Positions 1 to 10,900 of a stretch of DNA of 64,000 nt are shown here, piece after piece. How positions within the stretch are numbered: position 1 is the first letter of the stretch; each line of letters begins with the position of its first letter. Under the pieces are notes generated by a model that made no database searches, was not told where the DNA came from, and was given only the letters and a program-made list of their open reading frames with translations. The position numbers were made by a program, and so were the translations under genes. This DNA comes from Gnetum montanum (lineage: Eukaryota; Streptophyta; Gnetopsida; Gnetales; Gnetaceae), in assembly GCA_015680685.1 (NCBI GenBank), contig MNCI01016355.1, positions 188,339 to 252,338 on the forward strand. Direction: 5' to 3'.

Positions 1-1987
1 TCCCACTTGGGTAATATGTCAAGGGTTGGTGGAACTGCCTTGGGTTACCTTGTGGATAAGGTAACCTTCGGGGTGTTTGCCGTTGATTAAGTCTTGGATT
101 TAACGCATACACCCCAAACTCCTGCAGATGTGAGATAATTGGGCAACATCCCTTAGGATGGTCATAGTAGCAGACCTCAAATCCACCATCATCGTATGAA
201 TCAGAATTCATAGCCTCATCGGAGATAGGAATTTTTCCCTTACCCTTGTTATGTGCAAGGCTTAAGTTTCTCCGCTTGGTTTTGCCTTTGTCACTACCTT
301 GTTCAACCTTAGATTCTTCTACAATTTTTAAGGCTATTTCTATTCTTGAGTCTAAGGAATCCCACATTTGGTCTACCTTAGCCAATACCTTAATTGTTAA
401 CTTTTGGATCGGTAAGGTTTTCCGATTCACCAACTCTTCGAGTGGTGACTCATCCTCCTCATCACAGAATTTCACTCCCTTATTGCGAAGGGAGGGATCG
501 CGGTTGTATTCTTCCACACTTTCCCTCTTACATAGCTCACCCTCTTCTTGTACTACTTGTTCCAAAAAACTTTCAACTTAATGGGCTCTCAGTTGGGAAA
601 GTCTCCCTTGGGCGTAAGTCCCAAGAGTTCTTCTCATTTCATTTCTTAGCCCATCCACGATGTGGCGAAGTTGATCCTGCGTAGCGTACCCATGGCCCGG
701 GAAATGATGTAGGAGTGTATAGTAATGGGCCATGGTAGCATCCAAGGGTTCATAAGCACCTTGTTTCTAGCCTTGGATCTGCTTACACAAATTGGACACT
801 CTAGAATACGTTTGATATTTTTTGTTGAATAGTTTGAGCATCGTACTCCACCTCCTGGTGGTTTCTGGTTCTAAGGACCGATACCAACTCTTTGCTTCTT
901 TGGTGAGTGTCCTTGGGAATAACTTAAGCTTCTGCCACTCATTATATATATTTTGCAAGGCACAAGCATCATGGAATTCCTGTAAATGATGTTGAGGATC
1001 AACGTTGTATCCCCCTTCAAAACGTGAGATATTATTTATGTCCAAACGCTTGATCCTGCTATCTTTTAGATGCCTTGTGGGGATCCTAAATGCCTCTGTG
1101 ATGTCTAGCATGCTTCGGGTTGCGAGTAGGGGTTCGTCATGATCATCCTTGTCATGATGTCTGTGATGTCTTCGTGGTGGTTCCCTACTCTCCCTACATC
1201 CTTGCACTTAACCTAACTCCTGACCTTCTTGTTGAGGTCTTTCATCTTTCTTACTTTTACCCTCTCCGTTGTGCTCACGATGGTTGCGCCCAGATGTGGA
1301 AGGAGAGTGTGAATGGTGAGATGAAGGAGAAGAGGAAGGGGATCCATCGCCATGACGATGTTTCTTACCTTCTCTTCGGCTGCTTCGGCCCCGATCGTTG
1401 TGACGATCTAAGTGTCCATCCTTAGTGTGAGTGGTTGTTCCTACCGTGACCAGTTGGTGTTCACGGGGATCAAAGCCCGTAGCATGTATAGTTGATCGAA
1501 GGCTCTGATGCCTAACCTCTTCACCATTGTGAGGAGGAGGAACATCATTTCCTAAGAAACCTGTTGTGAGGGGTTCCTCATCTCCTATTTCACTAAGGAC
1601 ATGGGGGACCTTGCCCTTCAACAATGAGTGTTGGCTCTCCTGCCTTAAGTCCCGAATATGTTGGGCATCTGTGGGATGATAATCCCTTGTGTCAAAGTCA
1701 TCCATAATGTATTCTGCAAATAGTTCTTGCATGCCAATCTGTGCTAGGACACATAAAAGCATGTTAGGGACTGATCGATCTGGGGGTGACATAATGTTAC
1801 CTTGCAAATCTCTCCACTACAGTTGTTCGTCTTGATGGAGAATAAAAGTAAAATTAAGTACATACTCATCAGGATGAGTATATGTCACCTCATATTTCTG
1901 AGGACTTGGCTAATTTTGGTTATGTGTATGTCGCTGACTGTCTTCCGTGTTATCCCTAGGTGAGTTAACCTTATGAGAAGAAGCCAT
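1..1987 (-). pseudogene. gag: gag of element D (retrotransposon Gag, 3' end off window)
   Basis: Gag is the structural protein of the particle. The start at 1987 reads MASSHK, the same start style as in B and C. A conserved N-terminal stretch (HPDEY, then WRDLQGN) and a region rich in Ser, His and Arg (about 1270-1420) follow. The Retrotrans_gag-type core (about 820-1060) contains FEGGYNVDP, LKLFPRTL, AKSWY and WSTM. Beyond it the frame continues through KGCCPI and GVYALNP to the window edge. Stops occur near 1910, 1822, 1208, 767 and 580, so no single intact ORF remains, but two long open blocks (1807-1208 and 1207-767) survive. Assignment to gag is firm. Splitting it into matrix, capsid or nucleocapsid is not possible, and no CCHC knuckle is seen. 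Confidence 0.85.
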
Positions 1988-2109
1988 TTTATTGGTATGT
2001 TGTTCACCGTTATATATGTTCTTATTTAACTAATTAACCCAAAGGTTTGTTAAGGCTCACAATGATGTGAAAGATTTCCTAATGTTCTAATTGGCGTACA
2101 AACACTTAG

Positions 2110-2127
2110 TCCCTGGCAACGGTGCCA
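2110..2127 (-). other. Primer binding site of D (tRNA-Asp-like)
   Basis: On the minus strand this reads TGGCACCGTTGCCAGGGA, one base after the LTR end. It matches the complement of the plant tRNA-Asp 3' end (TGGCGCCGTTGCCGGGGA) except at two positions. Aspartate tRNA priming is known for the Athila lineage. Confidence 0.9.
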
Positions 2128-2128
2128 A

Positions 2129-2798
2129 TGATGAGTGGCGAGGTACCCCTACACTCAACCATACGAAACGAGTGTAGCACGCGCGATCTAGTCGAACTCC
2201 GTAGACTAAATGCCTAAATGCCACAAGGAACACTTGGGTTTAATTAATCGTTGTCTTCCCAGACTTACTTGTTGTTGTCACGATGTATGTAAGTCCGAGG
2301 TATATGATTTTTTTGGTCTTTTCTGGTTTATCTCCTATGCTAAAGGGTGAAGGGTTGAGAGACTAAAACTAACTCTAACTACAACACTAAGTCCTAGGGT
2401 CAGCATCCGTTCCCACTTGCCATACACACCCTGAACTGTGCAAATGTGGCTACCAAACGCTAATTGTTACTAGGATTACCACACGTAACGCACGTGCTCG
2501 AAGCAGTCGTACTGAGGCACCTAACTAGCCTAAGTGTGACAAGTAGCCGATTCCTTGACTAGCCGTACACATCCGTAGATGCTCGTAATCAAGTNTACAA
2601 AGCTTCTCGAATAAAGAACCATTCACTTGGGGGACTCCTACTGTGGGCACATGAAAAATATTCTATCTCTGGGGTGATCAATCCGCCAGAGCTTCGCTAC
2701 TTCTAGCCTAGGATGTCAAATGAGGGAAGTGTTGCCTCTTATTTATAGATTTGGTGGTCGACCGCGATATCGCAGCTTGTGCATATCATGTCTCATCA
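2129..2798 (-). repeat. 5' LTR of element D
   Basis: The LTR runs from TGATGAGACATG (minus-strand start, at 2798) to CACTCATCA (at 2129), so it has TG...CA ends. A TATA box (TATAAATA on the minus strand, 2747-2740) lies just downstream of a GCGATATCGC palindrome (about 2762-2774), as in the LTRs of element B. The right flank 2799-2803 (AGTAT) should be one copy of the target duplication; its partner is outside the window. One unresolved base lies at 2595. Confidence 0.85.
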
Positions 2799-4190
2799 AG
2801 TATGGACTTTTCTTGTCATCTAACTATGTCAGCACAACTCTCAAGGCATAATTTGATGCACCCATCATAATATGAAATGGTTTAGACTGGTCAAGTGCTT
2901 GTAGAATTGGAGTTTCTACAAGCTTCTCTTTTAGTTGTTGGAATGCTTTCTCACATTTTGTGATCTATATAAAGAAAGCATATTTCTTTGTTAGCTCCAC
3001 CAAAAATTTTGTGATCTTAGAGAAATTCTCTATGAATTGCCAGTAGTAGCTAGTATGTCCAAGGAATGATTGAACATCTTTAACTATTTCTAGCTAGTGG
3101 GTTATTCCTTAAATAACCCTTATTTTTTTAGGGCCTACCTCAATTCCTGGTTGCAATATCCTATGCCCCAATATGATTCCTTTCTAGAAAATTAAGTGAC
3201 TTTTCTACCAATTGAGCTACAAGTTTATTTGAACACATCGATTTAGTACTTACTCAACATGGTCTAGGGCTTGCTCAAATGTAGCTCCATAGGTGGAGAA
3301 GTCATCCATGAAGATTTCCACACCACTACTAATCTACTATTGAAAAATGCTTAGAACTAAGTGTTGAAATGTGAAAGAAACATTTCATAGACCAAATAGC
3401 ATCTTGCAATATCAAAAAGTTTCCCAAGGACTGATGAATGTTATTTTTGCTTGGTCCTCTAGTGCAATTTGGATTTAGTTATAGCCAATATGACCATCTA
3501 AAAAACTATTATAGTAATGCCTAGATATGGTGTCGAGCACTTGGTCAAAAAATGACAACAAAAATGATCTTTGAATGTTACGATATTTAGTAGCATGAAA
3601 TCAATGTAGACCCACCACTTGCCACCTTTCCTTGGCATAATTACAAGTGGACTAACCCACTCACTATCCGCAATAGGATAAATGAACCTTATTTTGAGGA
3701 GTTGTTTGATTTCCTCTTTAACAATCTACTTCAGTTTTGGAGTCAACTACCTCTATGGCTATCATTTTGACTTTATGGCTAGGTCAGTGTAGATGCAATG
3801 CTGGCATATCCTAGGATCAATTCCTGTCAGTTTAGGATATGACCAAGCAAAAGCTGTTGACCATCTTTCAACTACCTTCAACAACATCTTTTTCTACGTT
3901 GGAGCAAGTTTTGTATTGATTATGACCATCTTTCCATTTTTCAAAAACACATATTCCATTTCAGCTAGTAGTGCTTTCAATTCAAGGGGCTCTTGTTCAA
4001 ACTTTTCAAGAATTTTCAAGTCTCTCCAATGAGTATCATCATTTGTATCCTCAGAGAGTTGGTGGTGAACTTGCTTGAGTTCATCCATGCCTATGACACA
4101 TGCATAGTGTGCTATTTTTAGAATCAACAATCAGCCATTGGATACCCTCCTATTTTTGGTTGCTACATACATACACCTTTGAATTTCTAT
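2799..4190 (-). pseudogene. pol: Reverse transcriptase / start of RNase H of element G
   Basis: RT copies the element RNA into DNA. On the minus strand the Athila-like order is visible: an upstream acidic linker (4130-3894), DPRICQH (about 3800), YPIADSEWVSP (about 3670), then the catalytic block FMDDFSTYGA at about 3310, which keeps both aspartates of the xxDD box. Further on are ILGHRIL, FLGH, KCEKAFQQLKEKL and a degraded RNase H start with ASNYAL (about 2860), where the usual aspartate position reads glycine. There are many stops and frameshifts. The frame stops at 2799, where D is inserted. The identification rests on motif order as well as on the catalytic box. Confidence 0.82.
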
Positions 4191-4199
4191 TTTTGGTGC

Positions 4200-4740
4200 A
4201 CACTACTTGCATGCAGAGATAGATACTTGCTTTACAGCCCAAAGTTTTTGCACACAATTACACCTGATATCACTGTAAGTGATGCATGGAACTCTCTTTT
4301 TCTCAATCTTTTCAAATGCATTCTCTTTAGATATCTCTAGTAAAAGATCTTTGATGCCTATTCTTACATCAACGGTGCTCAACCATGCCCTTCCCATGAT
4401 GATTGGAAAATACCCTTTGCAATTCTCCACTTTGATTACTAGGAAATCAATAGGATAAGATAACTCATAAACAATGGTTATAATGTATTCTACTAGTCCC
4501 AATGGAATAGTGATGGATTGGTTTGCCAATTCTAATCATATGTTGCTCTTCTTGAGAGGAGGTAGGTTCCAAGTAGTGTACATCTCATGAGAAATTAAAT
4601 TAACACTAGAACCTAACTTGAGAAGAGCCTTGCATGGTTCATTTCCAACAATATACAAGTAAATTAAAGGACTTCTAGGATTGGCTAATTTCCTGGAAAG
4701 GTTTCCTACACAAATCTAATCAGACATAGTATGAGTGAGC
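4200..4740 (-). pseudogene. Aspartic protease region of element G
   Basis: Retropepsin-like domain that would process the gag-pol polyprotein. Minus-strand reading gives SVNLIS and WNLPPLKK, then PLGLVE, DFLVIKVE, FPIIMGRAWLST and PCITYSD in the same order as the better kept copy in element B (17291-17765). The DSG active-site triplet is replaced by LGS near 4600, so the domain is catalytically dead as well as broken by stops. The identification is by comparison with B and C inside this window. Confidence 0.8.
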
Positions 4741-7285
4741 ATTACAGTATGGATCTTGGGCAGAGTTTGGTTTGAAGGGGACTCAACGGTGTTTGGGATA
4801 GAGGAAGATGCAAGAGTAGGATGGTTAACTGCAGGTATATGTGAAGGCTTAGGTGGACTACAGGGTTGGAAGAAAGGTCTTTTCCTTGATAGAGCATTTG
4901 ACCCCTCTAATTGATGATTTGATTGCAAATTAATAACCCTCGTAGCATTGCATTGTTGTGTTTGGGTTGGTAGTTCACCTTGCATAGATGGAGCATGTGG
5001 TAGTTGTGCAATTGGAGGAGGAGTATGTGTAGGGATAGGAGAAGGATAAGAGTAAGAGATGGTATCCCTTCTTTCATGTGATGAATGAGCTCGATAATAA
5101 TCTAAAGGGTGGTAGTAAGACTGGAAATTAGAAATGTGATTAGGAGAGTCACATGGAGACATGGGTTGCTGAACGTAGTAACCATATGGATCATGGTAAT
5201 GGTAAGGGTATTGTTGCCTTAGCGGTGCTAGCACCCATGATTATGGTTGCTTCCACTACTAATATTGTTCATATGGTTGCAGTGGAGCTCCACTTGGATA
5301 ATATTATTGTTATTGGTGAAACTACTTGAGGGTACCTTGAGGATAAAATAAACTTCTAGATGTTTGCCTTTGTGTAAGTCATGGAGGTAAGGCATACATC
5401 CCAAACTCCTGTAGATGTGACACAACAAGGCAACATTCCTTAGGATGTTCATACTGATAGATGTCACACCCACGATCATCATCTAATTCACTATTTGCAA
5501 CTTCTTTGATTACAATAATCTTACCCTTGCCTTTGTGATATGCATGTTCAAATTCCTTGTGCCTCCTACACTCGTGATCACTACCTTATTCTTTGGACTC
5601 TTCAACAATTTTGAGAATAGCTTGAAATCTGTTATCCATTGAGTCTCATAACTGATCAACCTTGGTTGTAAGTTTAGATTGAAATTTTTTAAGTGGCAAG
5701 GTTTTCTTATTCACCTCCTCATCAAATACAGATTCATCCTCACTATCATAGAATTAGACCTCCCTCTTGTGAATGGAAGGATCGCAGTTGTACTCTTCTA
5801 CACTTTTTGTTTTTCTTAGTTCATCCTCCTCTTTAGCTACCTACTCTATTATTCTTTGAATCTGATGGACACTTAGTTCTAATAATCATCCCTGGGAATA
5901 GACACCAAGGATTTTCCTTGTTTCTAATTAAATCTCATCTACAATGTGGCAAAGTTGATCCAGTTGAGAATAACCATGGTCGGGACATTTATGCATTAAG
6001 GAATAGTATTGGCCAATGGTGGCATCTAAGGGTTCATGTGTTCCTTGTTTCCATTCTTGGATTTATCTTCTCAAGTTGGACACTCTGGAGTACATTTAAT
6101 AGTTATCATTAAACAACTCAAGCATGGTACTCCATTGTCTGATAGATTTTGGCTCTAAGGACCAATACCAGTTCTCTGCTTCTTTGATGAGTGTCTTGGG
6201 GAACAACTTAAGTTTTTGCCAATCATTCTCTATGTTCTGCAAGGCACATGCATCTTGGAAAGCTTGAAGATGGTTTTATAGATTAGAGTTATATCCTCCT
6301 TCAAATCAAGAAATATTTTTCATGTCTAACCTTTTGATTCGACTATCCTTCATGTGCCTTTTTGGAATTCTTATTGCCTTTGCGATATTAAGCATACTTC
6401 AAGTAACAAGTAAAGGCTCATTGAGGCCTTGATCATGGTGCCCATGATACCCTCTACTATCCATTCATTTATGATGATGTGCCTCTCTTGAACATCTACA
6501 CCCTTGATCTTGTCTTTCTCAATGGTCTCCTTGATCATTTCGATCCCATTAGTCATTTCATTTATTTTGATCAACTCCATCATGGTCTTGCCTTCTACGG
6601 TCATGGTCAAAGCCAAAAGAAGAAGAAGATGACAAAGGGGAAGAGGAAAGAGAACCAACACCATCATGGTACCTACTACTGCCCCTTTGGTGATCACGAC
6701 CATGACCTTGATCTTGCTTTTTGTCTGCATCCCTGTCTTGACTTGCCCCTCTGGATCCTTCTTTGTTATTGGATCCCTTGTTACCAGAACTAGGATTGTG
6801 AATTGTGGATTATAAGTTTTGGTTTTAACCTTTATCATTGAAGTTAAAAGAGGAGTTTCATTAAATGCAAAACCCCCAGAGAAGGATTCCAAACTAGCTT
6901 GTTGGTATAATAGGAATGGAGAATCATTAAGTCCTTTTTCCTTTGAAAATTCATAGCATTCCTCTAGCTATCGATCCTGTAGAAATTATGCTTTAGTGGG
7001 ATGATAATCCTTGGCATTAGTATCTTCCACAATAGACTCCCCATGGTGGTCTTGAAAACCACATCATGCAAGCATTTGGTAGAGCATTATAGGAATAGCT
7101 CGATCGGGCGGCAACACAATGTTGCCCTCCATGTTGCACCACTGTAGTTATTCATCTTGGTGTAAGATCAAGGTGAAGTTTGGTACATACTCATCAAGAT
7201 GAGTATATACAATTTGATATTATTGAGGCACTGGTTGATAAGCTTTATAAAAATTTTGTGGAGAATTGCTCCTATGAGAAGACAT
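4741..7285 (-). pseudogene. gag: gag of element G
   Basis: Start codon at 7285 (MSSH). The same block order as in D follows: N-terminal HLDEY region (about 7195), a basic low-complexity stretch (6430-6790), the capsid-like core with FEGGYN, DACALQNIEN, LKLFPKTLIKE, NWYWSLEP and WSTM (about 6330-6100), then DPSIHKREV (about 5780). The C-terminal segment (5482-4716) is rich in Pro, Ser, Tyr and Gln. Stops and frameshifts are spread through it. The open block 5234-4716 is this Pro/Tyr-rich tail and not a separate gene. Gag assignment is strong from colinearity with D and B. Confidence 0.82.
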
Positions 7286-7439
7286 TTTTAGTTAGAGAAA
7301 TAAAAATCACAGTGTACTTGTAAATAGTTATTGTACTATTGTAAGATACATTATGACTCTAAGGTTCATTCCAACAATTTAAATACTATTCACTAGGTCC
7401 TAGACAATGCACAAAATAACAAAAATGTCCTAGATAATT

Positions 7440-8059
7440 TATAGATGTAATCACCTACAACAAGAATGAAGAGTAGAGTAACTTTAAATCTAACTTGTTT
7501 ACTACCTATCTAACCTAACAAAAGTAACCGTCCCACTTTCCTAGACGCATCCTAAACACATATAGCATTGCTAGGCTACCAAACATTAAGCATTGTTGGG
7601 TTACTAAGTACTATATGAATGCTCAAAGTGGTCATGCTCATGTTCATTAACTGCTAGAAATAAATTACTTAATTTAAATACATTAAAGTAAAGTACATAA
7701 AATTAAAGTGCAATAAAGAAAATATTAAGCTATTCTCAGTGCTACAAGGATTGTCAAAAGAGTTCATTCTATTCCCATCACACTGTTATGCTTAGGTACA
7801 TCAGTGCTTGAACAAAGAACCGTACATACTTAAACTTCTTCTCGAGGCACTCAAAAAATATTCTAACTTTGAGGAAAAGAAATAGAAAGAGCTTCACTAC
7901 TCTCATTGAAAAATAACTTTAAAATTAACTCAAAATGAAAGCCTAGGTGCTATATTTATAGGTTGGAGTGTATACCTGACATCATATATGCGACGTCACA
8001 TCTAGACCCTAACATCGTGAACCTGATGTCATAGCCCTGACGTCGCATATGTGACATCA
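7440..8059 (-). repeat. 5' LTR remnant of element G
   Basis: The right end is TGATGTCACATATG on the minus strand (start at 8059). A run of near-palindromic CATATGYGACRTCA motifs lies at 7980-8059, followed by a TATA box (7960-7953). The left end is blurred: the primer site and R/U5 boundary near 7430-7450 are not recognisable, probably through deletion. The segment 7286-7440 is the untranslated leader and holds no coding sequence. Confidence 0.7.
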
Positions 8060-9555
8060 AAGCAACTGGAAAACAAAAATTCATTAACAAGGTTTTCCTA
8101 TTTACCACTTTATCAAGTGGTGACTTCTCCTTGTCACAAAACCAAACTTCCATTTCCTAATGGAAGGATCCTTATTATATTCTTCTGCACTTTCCCTTTT
8201 TTACAACTCACCTTCTTCTTTGAATACCTACTCTATAAGCCTTTGGACTTAATGACTTCTTAATTCAAATAGTCTCCCTTGGGCATAAACCCTAAGAGTT
8301 CTTCTAGTTTCTTCTCTAAGCCCATCTATGATGTGGTGGAGCTATTTTCTTTGGGAATAATCATGACTAGGGCATCAATGTAAGAGTGAATAATATCTAC
8401 CCATGGCGGCATCCAAGGGTTCATGTGTTCCTTGTTTCTAGCCTTGGATTTGTCATCTTAGGTTAGACACTCTGGAGTACATTTTGTATTTATCATTAAA
8501 TAGTTCTAACATGGCACTCCATCAATGAATGGATTCTAGCTTCAAGGATCAATACTAGCTTTCAGCTTCCTTGATGAGTGTCCTATGGAAAAGCTTAAGT
8601 TTCTACCAATCATTTTCAATGATCTATAAGGCATAGGCATCATGGAAAGCTTGTAGATGTGTCTGCAGATCAAAGTTGTATCACCCCTTAAATCTTGGGA
8701 TATTATTTAGGTCTAACCACTTGATCCTACTATCTTTCACATGCTTAGTTGGGATCTTTACTACCTTTGCAATGTTAAACATACTTCTAGTCACCAACAA
8801 AGGTTCATCATCATCATTGTGTTAATGGTGCCGCTGATGGTTTCTGCCACCTCTATGCTCTTGATGGCCTTGATAATCATTATTGTCTCATTGATTACCT
8901 TCATCATGATTAGATGAAGAGGAATGTTTAGAATTAGATGAAGAGGATGATGGATTGTCACCACCACCATAGTGTTTGCCATCATCTCTTCACTCATTAT
9001 GACCATCATCCTTAGATCCCTTACCATTGTGATGTTTACCCAAGTCCTTGCCTTAACTATCACTTTTTCCCAAACCTAGTTTATGAATAGTGGATCGTAG
9101 GTTTAGGGTCACACCGTCATCACCAATAATAGAGGGTGGAGAATTTTTATATTAAGAACCCTCAAGGGGGGATCCACATTATCATCTTGGTTTAGTAGGA
9201 ACAAGGAATTAGTGGAGTGTTTTCCCTTCGTAAATTTGTGATGCTTATCTTGATTTCAATCTCACTTTCATTGTGTTTCAATGGGATGGTAGTCCAGAGT
9301 GTTATGATCATTTACAACATATATCTCAAGAAGATATGAGATGCCTAACTTCTTAAGAGTTTGAAATAGCATACTGGGCACAGATCGATTAAGGGATAAG
9401 ATAGTGTTGCCCTTCATATCACGCCATGGTAGCTATTCATCCTGATGTAGGATGAAGGTGAAGTCTGGTACATACTCATCTGGATGAATAGATACCACTT
9501 TGCACTCCTATGGGACTCATGGTTTAACATCTTCATGCTTGTGAGAAGAATACAT
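8060..9555 (-). pseudogene. gag: gag of element H (split by G)
   Basis: Start at 9555 reads MYSSHKHED. HPDEYVPDFTFILHQDE and DMKGN follow in the same order as in D and B, then a basic, Asp/Asn/Met-rich low-complexity region (about 8790-9063). The capsid-like core lies at about 8460-8720, and SPLDKVVNRKTL is seen at about 8110-8150. The frame is then lost exactly at G's LTR edge. Numerous stops are present. The identification relies on colinearity with the gags of D, G and B. Confidence 0.78.
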
Positions 9556-9687
9556 TTTGTAGCAAATAAAATAATTAGTGTGCTTTTGTAATTGGATGTC
9601 ATTCAAGAGTGATGTTGACCTTGGGTTCATCCAATGATATTAATAATGTTCACTAATCCTAGATAGTGCATGTTTCAACAAAGAAAG

Positions 9688-9705
9688 TTCCTAACAACAA
9701 CACCA
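9688..9705 (-). other. Primer binding site of H (degraded tRNA-Asp-like)
   Basis: Minus-strand TGGTGTTGTTGTTAGGAA, one base from the LTR end. It has the same position and spacing as in D, B and C. The differences from the tRNA-Asp complement are mostly transitions of the C-to-T or G-to-A kind. Confidence 0.75.
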
Positions 9706-9706
9706 A

Positions 9707-10564
9707 TGATGAATAGTGAAGGTACCCCTACATCTAACCATATGAAAATCGTTCATGTGCAATCCGATTGAATTCCATGGACTTTATAGTTTCCAGTGCA
9801 CTAGTCTTTTAGGTAGTGAACCTTGCCCTAAGGTCATTTGTTGTCTTCCTAATTACACTTATGAAGTACAAAGGTATGGTTAAGTGAAATCAAGGCATAT
9901 GATTTTTATCATTTTTTATTTTATGTTTAGTGTTGCTTTGAAGAGAAAGATAAAGTGATTTAATGATTAATCTAAATTAACTAACTAACTAATCTCTAAC
10001 TGGTGCTAACAAGCATCTGGCCCCACTTTTCGTACACGTCTTGCATGCATGTATCCACTGCTGGGTTACCAAGTGCTACACTACTGGGCGTACTAAGTAA
10101 TAATGCTGCTAGGATTACCAAGCGAATACATATTACGTTTGAAGCAGTTGTACTTATGTAATTAATCTATCTAGCTTATCTCACTTAATTACTTTATTAG
10201 CTTAATTACTAGAAAACATTGAATGCATGAATAAATATCTCAATTATCCAGAAGCTCATCTTTATTTCCACATACACTATTATGCTTAGGTACAATAGTG
10301 CTTGAATAAAGATCTATACACTCAATGACTCTTGTTGTGGGAACTCAGGAGAAATATTCTAACTTCCAAATGTAAAAAGTAAAAGAGTTCAACTACTATT
10401 CTCAATCTGATGCCATAAATGTGGCTAGTGACCATGTGTTTATAGCCCAAGACAGATCCCTTTGTCAATAGGGCCTAGTCAATGAGGCCTAGTTGACATA
10501 ACAAACTATATCAATAGGGCCTACTTGATGGGGCCCAGTTGACAGAACAAACCATATTTCATCA
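9707..10564 (-). repeat. 5' LTR of element H
   Basis: The inner end TGATGAATAGTG follows the primer site; the outer end is TGATGAAATATG on the minus strand. Next to a degraded TATA position (about 10440) there are tandem copies of a GTCAATAGGGCCTAGT-like unit (10470-10550). These take the place that palindromic motifs occupy in the LTRs of D, B and G. Confidence 0.72.
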
Positions 10565-10900
10565 CTGAGCATAGGATAAGGTAGCTATATTAATGCATAG
10601 TATATTGCAGTAATTAAAGATAAAAAATGTTTTTAAAAATGTCTCAAAACTTTGCCATTAAAATTATTGCATTGCATAATACCGATTTGTTTAATGAACT
10701 TTGAAATTTTTGTAGTGGTTGAAGATTGAGAAGAAAAGGATTTAAACATTTTGAGTAGCTTGACTTTGATAAAGTAACAAGTGTGACATCTAACAAATAG
10801 GGAAGACCATCTAGAGGATTAACTTCTATTTTAAGAAAAAGCCTTCAAAAAGTAATTAAGTAGAAAATATTGATAAGTATAAACAATATATTTAGTTGAA
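10565..10900. other. AT-rich spacer without recognised feature
   Basis: AT-rich, no open frame and no repeat family recognised. It lies between the outer edge of element H and the first recognisable LINE-like sequence, and may be the decayed 5' part of that LINE. Confidence 0.4.

Larger units (their letters stand above)
1..2798 (-). mobile_element. Element D: Athila-type LTR retrotransposon, 5' part
   Basis: Minus-strand Ty3/gypsy element cut by the window edge. Reading leftward it shows a 5' LTR (2798-2129), a tRNA-Asp-like primer site (2127-2110) and a long gag running off the left end. It interrupts element G: the RNase H start of G ends exactly at the outer LTR edge. Pol and the 3' LTR lie outside the window. 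Its gag and LTR are close to those of element B, so D and B belong to one subfamily. D is among the least decayed copies here, which fits its position as the innermost insertion of the left nest. Confidence 0.85.
2799..8059 (-). mobile_element. Element G: Athila-type LTR retrotransposon, interrupted by D
   Basis: Minus-strand order from the right: LTR remnant (8059 to about 7440), gag (7285 to about 4741), protease (about 4740-4200), RT and the first part of RNase H (4190-2799). The element then meets the outer edge of D's LTR. The rest of RNase H, integrase and the 3' LTR would lie left of D, beyond the window. It sits inside the gag of element H, whose reading resumes at 8060. The coding regions carry many stops and the primer site is no longer recognisable. 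Confidence 0.8.
8060..10564 (-). mobile_element. Element H: Athila-type LTR retrotransposon, 5' part
   Basis: Minus strand: LTR (10564-9707), tRNA-Asp-like primer site, leader, gag (9555-8060), then interruption by G. Everything downstream of gag lies left of G, outside the window. H is therefore the oldest visible layer of the left nest. The right edge is set by a TGATGAAATATGG start and is followed by CTGAG (10565-10569), a candidate target duplication whose partner is not in view. Confidence 0.75.

Noticed and set aside
246-684. Plus-strand open frames of 96-111 codons
   Set aside because: They overlap the minus-strand gag of D, which has clear family motifs; these are shadow frames.
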